64,000 bases of DNA from Notospermus geniculatus (Eukaryota; Nemertea; Pilidiophora; Heteronemertea; Lineidae): assembly GCA_002633025.1 (NCBI GenBank), contig NMRB01001707.1, positions 80,712-144,711 on the forward strand, in the 5' to 3' direction. The number at the start of each line of letters is the position of its first letter. Within the stretch, counting starts at the first letter, position 1. A program made the position numbers and the translations under genes. This document shows, piece after piece, positions 23,191 through 33,977 of the stretch. The notes under the pieces were generated by a model, which was not told the origin of the DNA, ran no database searches, and was given only the letters and a program-made list of their open reading frames with translations.

Positions 23191-23957
23191 AACAAAGAAC
23201 ACACCCTAACAAAGAACACACAAGACAATAATGCATAAAGACGTCTACAACACCTGGTATACCTAACACATTAAACAATTACCAATCATTATTTCCACCA
23301 CAACACCTTCAGTTTACCCTTATACATTTACACGGTTTTCCTCCTACCAAAAACAGATACCTAATCTGCATACCATCATGCATACACTACAAAACTACAT
23401 TGTAGTAATGAACCAAGTTACTCTAACGGGCAGTGAAAAGCTACAAAACACAATCAATGCACACCAACATGCTCTGCCCTTCACATTTAAACAACAATAT
23501 CCACCACAGCCCTCAAAAACGTCAATGTACCTCCCTCATTACAAAGTAAACAAAGTCACGTTATAGAGCTACACCATAATCATCACATACTTTACATCAC
23601 ATGGTACTTTAACACAAATTTCCATGGTAACAAGAAGCTAAGCTACTCTTTAATAGGGGGGCTACTGTGCAGGAGTTGTGATGTAGACCTTTTTTGTGAT
23701 GCGTAAAACGCATCACTATGACAAAACCCCCGCGTTAAATGTGGTCTTATTTGGCAGTGCTGCATGGCTGTAATAGTGGCACGGGGCTACGACCGAAGGC
23801 AGCAAAATTGGAGAAGTGATAATGAGTTGATGACTGGCAATACCTGTGAAAGAATAGTCGTTCCTGAAATATACTAGTCCTTGTATACAAAAAGGACTGA
23901 TTCAGGAAAATAAACGTCTAATCTTCCTATGATTAGGAGATTTAGGACATGTTGCAA
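23191..23957. other. A/C-rich plus strand, no gene seen
   Basis: To about 23640 the plus strand is strikingly poor in G, similar to 20650-20940. A TTTTTTGTGATGCGTAAAACGCATCAC hairpin region lies near 23690-23720. No coding signal. Confidence 0.4.
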
Positions 23958-23960
23958 ATT

Positions 23961-24238
23961 TCAGCTCACCTCTGGTGAGCTCTTGCGATGGTGCAGCGTC
24001 TGTCGTCGTCGTCCGTTAGCAGGGCACGTTTCGTAACCGCTGGGGCTATTGATCTGAAACTTGGTACAATAATGCCATTAGGTCATATGACCTACATGCA
24101 TGTATGACGCCAAGTTTCCGTCCGATTCAATATTCTTGACTTGGCCACCAGGTGTCTAAAACCAATAACCCAAGTGCAATAACTCCTGAACTAATGACTG
24201 GATCATTTTTATCACGCAAATTGCCGCACGTGTGAGAG
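23961..24238 (-). repeat. Copy of the GGTGAGCT-hairpin dispersed repeat (partial, reverse)
   Basis: It starts with the hairpin AGCTCACCTCTGGTGAGCT, followed by GTCGTCGTCGTCCG, GTTTCGTAACCGCTGG, CTGAAACTTGGTAC and a segment ending CTAATGACTGGATCA. The same order, in either strand, is found at 32150-32627, 33232-33627, 54148-55115 and 60862-62458. Confidence 0.8.
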
Positions 24239-24241
24239 AGC

Positions 24242-24600
24242 TTAAAGGGACTCTAGAGGCAGCTTGCTACAGAGGATGTGCAGCGACGATTGTGACGTCA
24301 CTGCCGCGACGAGATGCCGCCATGTTGGACGTCACGTCCAACGCATTCGTAGCTGCAGATGACGTCCAACATGGCTGACGTGCGAATCATGACGTCAATG
24401 ATGACGTCACGTGAAGTTCCTCTATTAGGCTATTGCGACTATACAATTGGTGGCGCTAGTAACTATGGTAACCATGAATTCATGAATTGTAGATCATTTT
24501 GACATTGATGAAATTTTACTTTAAATTGATGCCCAACTTGGATCTACTTCTCTGTTATTAACCGTATCAATGGCCGTTTATTTATTTACAGTTGAGTTCT
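24242..24600. mobile_element. Partial copy of the TTAA element found at 34312-35108
   Basis: After TTAA at 24242-24245 the sequence AGGGACTCTAGAGGCAGCTT matches the left end of the other copy, and GGCGCTAGTAAC, GATGAAATTTTACTT and GATGCCCAACTTGGATC match its interior. The right terminus is not recognisable. It lacks the mariner-type insertion present in the other copy. Confidence 0.7.
24293..24425. promoter_or_regulatory. Cluster of CRE/ATF-like TGACGTCA sites
   Basis: Exact TGACGTCA occurs at about 24293, 24390 and 24402, with further GACGTCAC, TGACGTCC and TGACGTG variants in between, giving seven or more ACGT cores in 130 bp. It lies inside the TTAA-type repeat and also carries CCGCCATGTTGGACGT. 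The sites are real sequence; any regulatory role is inference. Confidence 0.5.
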
Positions 24601-25157
24601 TTATCAACCCCAATTGTTGGATCTTTCAACCCAACTGTTGGGTTGTTTGTAACCAACCACATGGTTGCAACAACCCTTAGTAGAGTTATTTGGCCTTGAT
24701 TGCTTAACTGTCGCAATGCAAAAAGACCGTAACTCTTAGAATTCAACTTAGCCAATAGGCCGAGAAGCTGTGTAGAATTCAGTTCATGATAGGGTAGACC
24801 AATGCACACAGCACAGAATCTTTTGCATGGTATTGGTTGAGAGAAAACCGACGCTGTACAATTATTGTCTTTATAATTCTGAAAGGGAAACATTCACAAC
24901 CTATAATTTGTATCTCAGATTTCAAACAATAGTTTATCAATATTCTTATGTGTTTGCTTTCGTAAGTCAGCGTTTCTGTAATATTTTTTTTGCAAATTGC
25001 AACACTGTTATCTCGTCAGGCCCAACTGGTGGCCCGCACTGATCTAGTTTATTTGCGATGACCAATATCTCGATTCGATGTTATTGATATCTCAAGCGTG
25101 AGATACGTTGCGTATCGGGAGGCTTAACACGCTATTTGTCTCAGGTAGAGTCACGCC

Positions 25158-25891
25158 CATCCTGAAGAAGTCAGGTCCTCTTAGCTTAGCTCCCTAACTC
25201 GCACGCACGAGGCCCTGAACAAACCAGCAGCATTCTCTGGAGTACCACCGCAGAGAAAACAGGCGGCCAATCAGCGCGTCGCAATCAAGATTTATGTTAA
25301 TGAATTCTACTACGACTGTGTGTTGCTTATGAGGCGAGCGAAACCCTCGCTTCGGCCGTAAAATGCTGCACTATTTCATCATTTGGGCTTGAATTACATG
25401 GAATTTTCTGTGAATAATGTCGTATGCTATACATATGATGCTGTTAGTCGCTTCAGAATGCAGCGTATTATGTGGAATGGGAGATGCTTACTCGTTGAAA
25501 GCCGTCGGTCAACTGAATCGCCCGCCATGTTGAGCGAGCTGGGATGCTGGTCACGTGACCAGTTGTCAGGCAACGTATCTGCTGTTCCGAGGGTGTTCTT
25601 CCCCACCGTAAAAGGAATACTATCGAAGTAAATAATCAAATTATGTGATCAAAACAGCTGAATGTATGATTGCGAACGTTTAAATAATAATAATAACGAT
25701 ATTAGACAGCTCTAATTGCCGGCCTTTGTAGAATTTATTAGTTTCATATGCCTTCGACGAGGAATCAGTATAGGGAGTAAGCTATCTAGACGTCATGGCC
25801 ATACTACTCCAGGGAATGCTGCTGGTTTGTTCAGGGCCTCGTGCGTGCGAGTTAGGGAGCTAAGCTAAGAGGACCTGACTTCTTCAGGATG
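25158..25891. mobile_element. 734-bp element with long TIRs and 9-bp target duplication (Mutator-like, copy 1)
   Basis: AGTCACGCC at 25149-25157 and 25892-25900 flank the element. The termini are CATCCTGAAGAAGTCAGGTC and GACCTGACTTCTTCAGGATG. The paired ends extend about 87 bp with one mismatch. The interior contains AAAATGCTGCACT and GTCACGTGACCAGTTGTC and encodes no transposase. A second full copy is at 37248-38032. Confidence 0.92.
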
Positions 25892-25900
25892 AGTCACGCC

Positions 25901-26357
25901 ATTTGTCTCAGGTAGAGTCACAAATATATCAGGCTTTGCCACTAGACAGATGCTTTCTCGATTCGAGATATTATTATCTCAAATACAAGATAATTGTGTT
26001 TCAAAGGGCTTCAAGACAGCACTTATCTCAAGTGGAGATGAATATTTTTCTGTGTGATAGATGGTTTTGCACAAAAAATAAGTGCAACTTTTTGCCTGCA
26101 TTTTTCTTTATGGGAACTTCCCAAGTTTATTTAAAGCTGAAGGGGAATTCCAGTGACCTACTTATTATAAACAGCGGCTGATAAGCAGATACACGGTACA
26201 TAGGACTCATGTGAGCCTACTGGAGTATACCATGAATCCGGGTCATCTTCGCTTCAACAAATAGTATCGCATTTTACTCATTCATTATCAGTTGTCACAC
26301 TAGGCCTACCATTCCCGTGAATCTGAACCCAGGGCCGGGTCCAGGATTGACAGAAAG
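25901..26357. other. Unannotated sequence
   Basis: A TTTGTCTCAGGTAGAGTCAC phrase flanking the element at 25158 is repeated at about 25137 and 25903. Nothing else recognised. Confidence 0.35.
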
Positions 26358-26688
26358 CACTGTGGGCTACCCGTCGAGGGTTATTAGAATTACCCTCGAC
26401 GCATGGCCGCCATTTTCCCAATCGGTTCGGGAAGATTTTTGCTCACTGTGACCAGTAGAGTGTAATTCGATGTTTTCAAAGGCAAATTACGCGGCTCATC
26501 GGCGATTTGCAGAGAAAAGACAAGTACAGACGTGTGTGTGACAATTTTCTCTACATACCTGCTGAAAATGAAGCCGTGAATTTCACTCTACTGGTCACAC
26601 TGAGCAAAAATCCTCGCGAATCGATTGAGAAAATGGCGGCCATGCGTCGAGGGTAATTCTAATAACCCTCGACGGGAAGCCCACAGTG
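26358..26688. mobile_element. 331-bp fold-back element with a palindrome inside each arm
   Basis: The termini CACTGTGGGCTACCCGTCGA and TCGACGGGAAGCCCACAGTG pair. Each arm also contains CGTCGAGGGT and ACCCTCGACG as a smaller palindrome. The arms continue through CATGGCCGCCATTTTC and GACCAGTAGAGTG. Non-coding. Confidence 0.85.
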
Positions 26689-26829
26689 GAAGGGGGGTGT
26701 AGCTCGATGGAGGGGTGCGCACCCATTTGGCAATATCGGATGCATTTCCCTGGCATCTCAGAGCAAAATACAGTGTCACATGGGGACGGTATGAGGAGGA
26801 CACTTTCACTGCGGACATTTGCCCCTGGA

Positions 26830-27070
26830 TTTTGTCCCCCCCCCCCGACATTTAGCACTGTATGACCTCTACAGGTATGTCGTTTTCACTCCGAAGTATT
26901 CCTCCTGAAACACCGCTTAGCTATTCTTCACTATACGGGATTTCTACGGCAGTAGTCTGCGTAATGCATCACCAGTATCCGGACACTCACCCCGCAGGCC
27001 CCCTCCCGACATAGGACTTCTACCCTTAGGACATCTACCCCCTGGACATTTACCCCCGTAGGACTTTTGC
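26830..27070. repeat. C-rich GGACATTTACCCCC minisatellite (second locus)
   Basis: Units such as GGACATTTACCCCC, GGACATCTACCCCC and GGACTTTTGCCCC recur around 27000-27070, plus a poly-C run at about 26838. This is the family of 14519-14690. Confidence 0.65.
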
Positions 27071-27603
27071 CCCACCAGACAAACACATTCTCAATTGTTT
27101 TTAGACGTTATGTACTAAGATATGATGCTTTTTATATAAATTAACACAAAAATGGGTCAAAATGCATAAAATGTCAATTTCTATTAGGTAGCCGCTTAAA
27201 ACGTCCAAAGAATAGGCTTAGTTGATTCCGAGGTACCATGTTTCTATGTGTTGGTAATACATTTATGGGGTGTAATTCCAACCGTTACAAAGTTAGCTGT
27301 ACATCGGGTCCCACTCTCCTGTACAAAGCTCAGTTGTTGCGTCCATCGGCGTCCAACGTTGAAGCCAGTTCACAAAATTGAATATGCAAATTAAGTGGGT
27401 TCCCGCCGTGCGATTTTGGGGGATTTTGGATATGATGTCCAAGGTCACCTAATAAAACATTTAAAGCAAAAAAACCTTCTGTTGCAATTTGTTCCCGGTT
27501 AATTCCTAGATTTACTGGACTATAAGGGGGAACCCAGGCCTAGATACACACAAAAATATTCGCGAAGTGGGAAGTTTCTGAAGAGGGCAGCCATATTTAA
27601 GTC
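27071..27603. other. Unannotated sequence
   Basis: No coding or repeat structure recognised. Confidence 0.35.
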
Positions 27604-27765
27604 AACTCCAGCTGACTTAAGCCTCCTAGCTACCCGTCTTAACTTTAAGACACTTTTTGGCTTAAGTTTTTTTGAGAACTGCAGACTTAGGCCTAAGCCA
27701 GGTAAATTGAGGCTTAAGTCAACAAAACTGACTTAAGTTTCTTTGTGAAGCCGGGCCCTGGTCTT
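27604..27765. repeat. Decayed element with repeated GACTTAAG palindromes
   Basis: GCTGACTTAAGCC, TTGGCTTAAGTTT, GAGGCTTAAGTCA and ACTGACTTAAGTTT recur with an inverted arrangement. It lies just downstream of the 3' end of the SLC22-like gene. Confidence 0.5.
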
Positions 27766-27819
27766 CAACTTTCTGACGTCCAGAGTGGTACTGACGCCGG
27801 TCTCTGGTTACACCTGTGA

Positions 27820-30800
27820 TCATGCAACAGAAAAGTGCACGGTTTTTTCGTCCGCCGCTTCCATGCCCCCAGCGTCCCTTGTCTTCATACACGGACAGCA
27901 TCGTTGTTCTCTGTGCCAAGCTTCAATTTCTTCGGCTGTTTCCGGCAATGGTCGGTTGACAGATTCAGGTAGAAGGAGTGTCAGAATGCCGACAGTGATG
28001 CTGAATATACCAAAGATAAGTCCGGGAAGCCAGTATATCATCCGCATCTTGAAAGGGAAAAGGATTTAATGATAATTTTAGCCAAAAGTGATATTAAGAG
28101 CATGATATGTTCCTATTCTATCATTGATCCCTTGTTTGGGACCAGTCGCAGTCGCTGGCCAACTTCTTGGAGGTGATGAAGTGAAATTAACGTACCAAAA
28201 GCGTTGAAAACGGTGCTATGGCCCCAGACACCTGTGCTGCAACTGACGAAACCCCTAGTGCGGAATTCCTGTAAATAAATTTTCAGCGTGAGCATGATAA
28301 AAAGTCCAAGCCACTTCGAAATATTAACCCAAAGCGTTAACCCAAGTCCGATTCCTTCCGACTGGATGCCTTCATCTATTTGGCTACGTGAGGTACAGTA
28401 TTGAGAAGTTTTAATATTTTCTACAGACGTCCTGTACATGCCTTCGATTTCCTTCACGAAATAAGGTATAGCCTACATATACCTGTTCCGTCATTATCGG
28501 GTCTGCATACCTTGCATTTGTTGGGAAAAGCTCCAGCGTGTACATTATCAGAGCATTGAAGGTAAAAGTTGTGGCAAAGCGGCCGATGATACTCAAAAAT
28601 AGTATCAACGGCAAGAGGTTGGTACCATCCTCTGAAAGGTGGGAGAAAAGGTTGATTAAAACTCCGACCTGAAAATTCGGTAGTATGCCGTATAGGCCTA
28701 TGTGTCTTCTCTGGTTTTGCGTCAGTGATGTCAATATACAGTCTACTCAGCGGCCACGGAAGCAATACTGACAGCGGCCGTCTCAGCTGATTATGAAAAG
28801 GAATTGTAACGAACGGTTAGTCAGTTCCACTTCATTTCTTCGGACAGGATGCCCTGCATTGGAGTGCAACACCGGCAGGACTGATTTGAAGGAACTATTA
28901 GTATGCAAGGGTCAGATACCTGATTTCTCTGGCACAAATACAATCATTCCGAGGGAGACACCCGTAATGATATGAAAAATACACAGCGGTAGACGTCTTC
29001 CGTGTCTGGAAGTAAAAGGAGAGGAGACCATCATCAAACAGCCACGCCCGGGGACAGTCTATCGTTGTTCGGATCGACTTGCTCAAAACGATGGTTCTGG
29101 ACTGTGATTTCCGATAAGAAATCACCTCACTTTTCAAATGAAGGAAAATTCTGTAGCAGGGAGTAAGTTGATTCATTCCTTAGATCTATACATCGACCTG
29201 TTCAGAGTAAAAGAAAAGGCAGTATATTGATGACCAGGTGCCGTCGAATTTGAACTTACTTTTGAAGAACGTAGAGACAAAGGAAAACAGCTGGGAGTTC
29301 CGCCAACGTTTGATAAGGAAGAAATTGAGGTATCTGTCTCCAGCTAGTGATGCCGAGGAAAGAGCCAAGCCGAGATATACAAGACCGTTGACAAACCTGT
29401 GGCAGAAACCATGGAAATAAACTCCAACAAGGAATCAACAATACCAACATCTACCCGAGTGTTCAATGACACGTCAAATAATACAGGGAAGACTGTTGGC
29501 CGCCGAAAGAAGGTTTTCAGTCTCCCCTTGAAGACAAGACAAAAGAACAAGAATTACAAGGTATATTTACGAAAATGTTAGTTAATATGTCTAAATTATC
29601 ATCTCGCCTGGTCAATTTTTGGCATCCAAGTTGTGATCCTCCCAAACAAACCTGTTGACTTACCAAAGACACAAAAGAACGAACATGTTTCTCAGCAACA
29701 GCTTATGCTTCAACGCAGTAAAAATATTATCACCCTTTTTAATCTTCGACTTATTCACGTCATCCTTAACGCCGTGTTTCCTTTTCATGACTTTTCTAAA
29801 TTTCTTCTTAAAAGTGACCTTTCCGTCTCCTTCCTTTTTACCAATATCGTTCTTGTCGATGTTAATCGTGGCAGACGGCAGCGGCTGCATGCCGAGCTCG
29901 TTGTCAATCGCCATGGTATCAAGGATAGACCTATCGTGTGCCAGAGAAAAAGTCATGAGGGCTTGACGGGAACATGAAAAGGATCCCATCAAACAGGCGA
30001 ATAACGCGATCCTCAACTGGTTTGTCCTGCACTTTTGCGCCTGAACTCCGCGTTGGGCGCGTCGCTGCCTCCCCAAATGTGCAATGACGAAACAGCTTCG
30101 TGACGCTGACGTCATGAAACGCCAATATGGTTGTTGATTCGCAGTTTATTATGCAAAAAATAGCGATTTGAACAAACTCTATCGACGTGTAAAAAGCCTG
30201 TCCTATTGTTCAAACAGGGTCGGGAGACGGTGTTGTAAAACTAGATCTGTCTTCACCACGTTCATTCCTACGAAGCCTACCTTCGTCGGATCGCCTGTCG
30301 TCATCCTCGATCCGTCCAAGCTTGGCATCGTCGACTGAATCAAACGGATGGTCAGGAATATGGACCTTGTTTATTTTGGCAGCTTTATGGATGATTTTTT
30401 CAGCCTTAGCTATCTTATTGTTTGTGACCAACCAGGGGATTGATTCGGGACATAACCTATATGAATAGAATCAGAAATGAGAATATTTTTATGGAATTCG
30501 AGAGAACTACTTAGTATGACGGACCAGAATCATGGGAAAGAGGGGGCACAGCCAGCACACATCGTGGAAAACCTCGGTCAAATTTTAACATCTTCGCAAA
30601 ATTTCGAAATTTCCTGGTCAATTTTAAAGATTTTCCACAAAATAGAGGGGGAGGCACGGGCCGAGTGTGCCCCCTTGGATCCGCCCCTGAGTAAGCGATA
30701 TGAAATTCACAACTCCCATCCGGTGACGAGAGATGAATGCCAGCAAATCGGGTTTCCCCGAGTTAAGAAAATCACAAGCTATAGACTTCGTCAAGTAAAA

Positions 30801-31921
30801 GAAAGTTTCTTTTTTAATTCTTACCAGCAAATAAAATAGGTTTTCCCCTATTTTCCTACAACAGTATTTGTGTTTTTTGGTCTTTACGAACTTTAGAAAC
30901 TCCAAGTGCGAACGCCCGTCTTTTTGTTCGGTGCTCTCTACGTGGCATCGAGCAGTGGGGATTGGAATTGGCGTTTCGGGGGCTTTGCGAAAACTCTCTA
31001 TTACTGAGTAAGCTCCGTAAATGAAAGCTCTTTGTATTCTTACCAGTATCCCGACAAAGATATCATTGGAATGAGTGATAGGGCCAGCTGCAGGTGACGC
31101 CATTCACGGATCGCGTAAGCCAATCCTCCGTAGAAGAGTAGGGCCACCGCCCACCAGAAATAGATGAACTGGCCGGCGAAAGTACGCTGTTTGGCAGGGA
31201 AGATTTCACAGGAGGCTATGACGCCAGTAAGGGTTATTCCCTGGAAGTGAAAGATGTGAAAGCTCTTTGTATTCTTACCAGTATCCCGACAAAGATATCA
31301 TTGGAATGAGTGATAGGGCCAGCTGCAGGTGACGCCATTCACGGATCGCGTAAGCCAATCCTCCGTAGAAGAGTAGGGCCACCGTCCACCAGAAATAGAT
31401 GAACTGGCCGGCGAAAGTACGCTGTTTGGCAGGGAAGATTTCACAGGAGGCTATGACGCCAGTAAGGGTTATTCCCTGGAAGTGAAAGATGAATGGAGCC
31501 ATCAACATACTACAGGCACACACGGCGGCTACAGCGATGAAGTCAGTACCTAGTGTCCCTTCTAACTCCACTCGTCGCGGCGCATCGACGTCGGACAGTT
31601 CGGCGACAGACCCCGCGACAGACGGACTTCCCGGTGACATTTTGTCAAAGGAGGATGAGAATAGGCGGAACAGTCGGGGAAAGCACCTACCGGTAGTACC
31701 ACTCCTGCCAGCATCCTTAAAATGATGAATGCAAAATACTCGTTGACCGCAGCAGTTGAAGCGGAGATTACACCGAGGAAAACGTGACACGCGAGATGGA
31801 CTGGTTTCCTTCCGAATTTGTCTGCCAGAGGCGCTAAGCTTCCACTGCCAACCATTGTTCCAATGACGAATATTGTCTGCGTCAACTCGGCGTAGAAGTT
31901 CCTCTCACAGACTAAATCCCA
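27820..31921 (-). CDS. SLC22-family (organic cation/anion transporter, MFS) gene, nine exons, N-terminal exon not found
   Basis: A plasma-membrane major-facilitator transporter of small organic ions. Exons in transcript order are 31921-31691, 31475-31279, 30456-30281, 29961-29664, 29396-29260, 29005-28920, 28631-28511, 28268-28196 and 28047-27820. All have GT donors and AG acceptors (for example CCG|GTAGGT, CTG|GTAAGA, TTTG|GTAAGT). The first holds WDLVCERN and the MFS loop LADKFGRKPV. The second gives ITLTGVIASCEIFPAKQRTF and ends REWRHLQLAL...YW. Then come LCPESIPWLV, the paired GRRLPLCIF and VPEK, YTLELFPTNAR, RNSALGVSSVAAQVSGAIAPF, and the family C-terminal PESVNRPLPETAEEIE. The exons total 1,547 bases; one missing base in exon five makes 1,548, or 515 residues. 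The 29961-29664 exon adds a long Lys-rich cytoplasmic loop. The usual first exon was not seen. The acceptor of exon four is the least certain. Confidence 0.9.
29260..29396 (-). pseudogene. SLC22-like exon five carrying a one-base frameshift
   Basis: The exon lies between acceptor TTTCTGCCACAG and donor AAAA|GTAAGT. One frame reads FVNGLVYLGLAL through DRYLNFFLIK, as expected for SLC22 proteins. The expected continuation, TLAELPAVFLCLYVLQK, is in another frame beginning within ATCAAACGTTGG. Restoring one base makes the exon end in phase 2, matching the single base that opens the next exon before His-Gly-Arg-Arg. Both neighbours are intact, so this is either a single recent indel or a consensus error. 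Confidence 0.8.
30908..30996. mobile_element. Truncated copy of the 19602-19736 MITE in an SLC22 intron
   Basis: GTTCGGTGCTCTC, GTGGCATC and GGCGTTTCGGGGGCTTTGCG match the 19602-19736 element in reverse. The left arm is missing. Confidence 0.7.
31044..31240 (-). CDS. Tandem duplicate of SLC22-like exon two
   Basis: The exon at 31279-31475 is repeated 235 bp away together with its splice sites (about 31022-31256 and 31257-31491). One difference was found by eye, in TTCTGGTGGACG versus TTCTGGTGGGCG, which changes Thr to Ala in the membrane segment FIYFWWTVALLFYG. The exon is 197 bases long and enters in phase 0 but leaves in phase 2, so splicing both copies into one mRNA would break the frame. 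They could be mutually exclusive exons, a recent duplication, or two alleles placed side by side by the assembler. Confidence 0.85.
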
Positions 31922-32149
31922 CTGAAATGGTAATGAAATGGCCAGGGCCATTGTGCTCACCTCTGTGATAAGTCTCTGTGGTTAAGTGTGAAACTGTGAC
32001 TCTCATGGCGAATGTTGAAGGATCAGCACAGATAAGATAAAGCTGAACACACCAAGAAGTATTTTTATGGTCTGATCAGTATTATCAGTCAATGACATAA
32101 ACTCAGGTGATGGTACCCAGAAGTGCAATTTATATACAAGTGGTATTTA

Positions 32150-32627
32150 TGAACAAACTGCTTTCCTGTCTAGGTCACAGATGTCAAAAATTCTATTTTT
32201 CAATATGGCCACCTGGTGGCCACACGTGACATTCATTGGGATGCCATGAAATGTGCCACCAAACAGCGAATTTTGAACTTTGACCTCTGTGACCTTGAAA
32301 AGTAGGTCAAATCAAAAACCCGGGATTTATGTGGTGTAGTCTCATCAGAGGAACCTACCATAAAAGTCTTGTGTTTCTAGCTAACAGCGTTCAGGAGATA
32401 CGGCCAAAAGAAGGTTTTCACAAAGCACCCCTACAGGCCAGAATGTACAAGCAGCAGCGCTAAGTTTCGGCCCAGAGATAGTTTTTACCATAGGCTACCT
32501 GTACACCAAATTTCAAGTTTCTAACCCAAGCGGTTTAGAAACGTGCCACCCATGTTAACGACGACGGACGACGACGACGGACGACACACCATGAGAGAAG
32601 CTCACCTCACAGAGGTGAGCTAAAAAG
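32150..32627 (+). repeat. Copy of the GGTGAGCT-hairpin dispersed repeat
   Basis: It contains CACCTGGTGGCCAC, TTTGACCTCTGTGACCTTGA and AAAGTAGGTCAAATC, then a GACGACGGACGACGAC run, and ends with the hairpin AGCTCACCTCACAGAGGTGAGCT followed by AAAAA. It is truncated at the left. Confidence 0.8.
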
Positions 32628-32780
32628 TTAGGCCAGCAGCACACACACAAACACAGTCTGCTGTAACGTTACGAATACGTCATCAGCGTCATTTACGGAA
32701 AAGAAAAAAAACCGCCATAGCGTGAGATAGGGGCCGGCGATTTTTTATTGAATTTTTTATCGGCAAACATCTACATGTAA

Positions 32781-32933
32781 AGCCGCCCATACACGGCGCA
32801 ATATTATTGCACAATATGGGGCCCAAATGGGTGGTCGTGTGCTTTCGCATTATGGGTGGAAGAAAGACTGGCAATAATTTTGCCCATTGTGATCCTCATA
32901 TTGTGCAATAATATTGATCGTGTATGGGCCGCT
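32781..32933. mobile_element. 153-bp MITE with TAA target duplication (PIF/Harbinger type)
   Basis: TAA at 32778-32780 and 32934-32936 flank ends AGCCGCCCATACACGG and CGTGTATGGGCCGCT. Subterminal CAATATTATTGCACAATATG pairs with CATATTGTGCAATAATATTG. Confidence 0.75.
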
Positions 32934-33231
32934 TAACTTGCTAAAAAGTCATCATTAATCAGTGTTAACACGACGACGGGAATGTTAATAGCAACGTCAA
33001 TATCATAATGCGTTGTTATTTCATTTGCTGATTGTCCCAAACTCTGTTTTTGTCAATCGTTAAATTGGGGCACCAGTTCGCTGTCCTGTGCATCATTGTG
33101 AAATTCATGGATGCGGCCCATGCATGGCATGCTGTGTCTACAAGTGCTGTAGACCGTAGGCCGGAGTGGATCTGTAGTCGGTCCCCAATGGTCTTGCCAG
33201 GGATACTAGTACATGTAATTCCAAGCCATTT

Positions 33232-33627
33232 TTGGCTCACCGGTGAGCTTTTGTCGTGGTGCACCGTCCGTCGTCCGTCGTCGTCGTCCGTTAGCCGGGC
33301 ACGTTTCGTAACCGCTGGAGCTATTGATCAGAAACTTGGTACATATACATGTAAATGTATACCCCTAGGTCAGCTGACCTACATGGATGACACCAAGTTT
33401 CGGTGCGATTCGAATCTTAGCTTGGCCTCCTGGTGGCCAAAACCAAAAACACAAAAAGTGCAATAACCCCTGAACTAATGACTGGATCACCTCCAAATTT
33501 TCGTGGTGAGAAATCAAACCGGTTTGATTTTCAGGGACTCGTGGTTACCACAGAATTTCCGTGGTGAGTGGTCGTTGCCGGCCACAGCACACTTGGCCAC
33601 TTTCATGGCAACCACAAAAATTGCCTG
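33232..33627 (-). repeat. Copy of the GGTGAGCT-hairpin dispersed repeat, cut by the assembly gap
   Basis: It begins with hairpin GGCTCACCGGTGAGCT, then CGTCGTCGTCGTCCG, GTTTCGTAACCGCTGG, GAAACTTGGTAC and CTGAACTAATGACTGGATCA. The last part (TCGTGGTTACCACAGAATTT) diverges before the N block. Confidence 0.75.
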
Positions 33628-33977
33628 NNNNNNNNNNNNNNNNNNNNNNNNNNNNNNNNNNNNNNNNNNNNNNNNNNNNNNNNNNNNNNNNNNNNNNNNN
33701 NNNNNNNNNNNNNNNNNNNNNNNNNNNNNNNNNNNNNNNNNNNNNNNNNNNNNNNNNNNNNNNNNNNNNNNNNNNNNNNNNNNNNNNNNNNNNNNNNNNN
33801 NNNNNNNNNNNNNNNNNNNNNNNNNNNNNNNNNNNNNNNNNNNNNNNNNNNNNNNNNNNNNNNNNNNNNNNNNNNNNNNNNNNNNNNNNNNNNNNNNNNN
33901 NNNNNNNNNNNNNNNNNNNNNNNNNNNNNNNNNNNNNNNNNNNNNNNNNNNNNNNNNNNNNNNNNNNNNNNNNNNNN
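33628..33977. other. Assembly gap (350 N)
   Basis: An uninterrupted block of 350 N. Open frames reported across it are meaningless. Isolated N also occur at 1021, 10097, 22506, 39629 and 59563, and five N at 14624. Confidence 1.
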
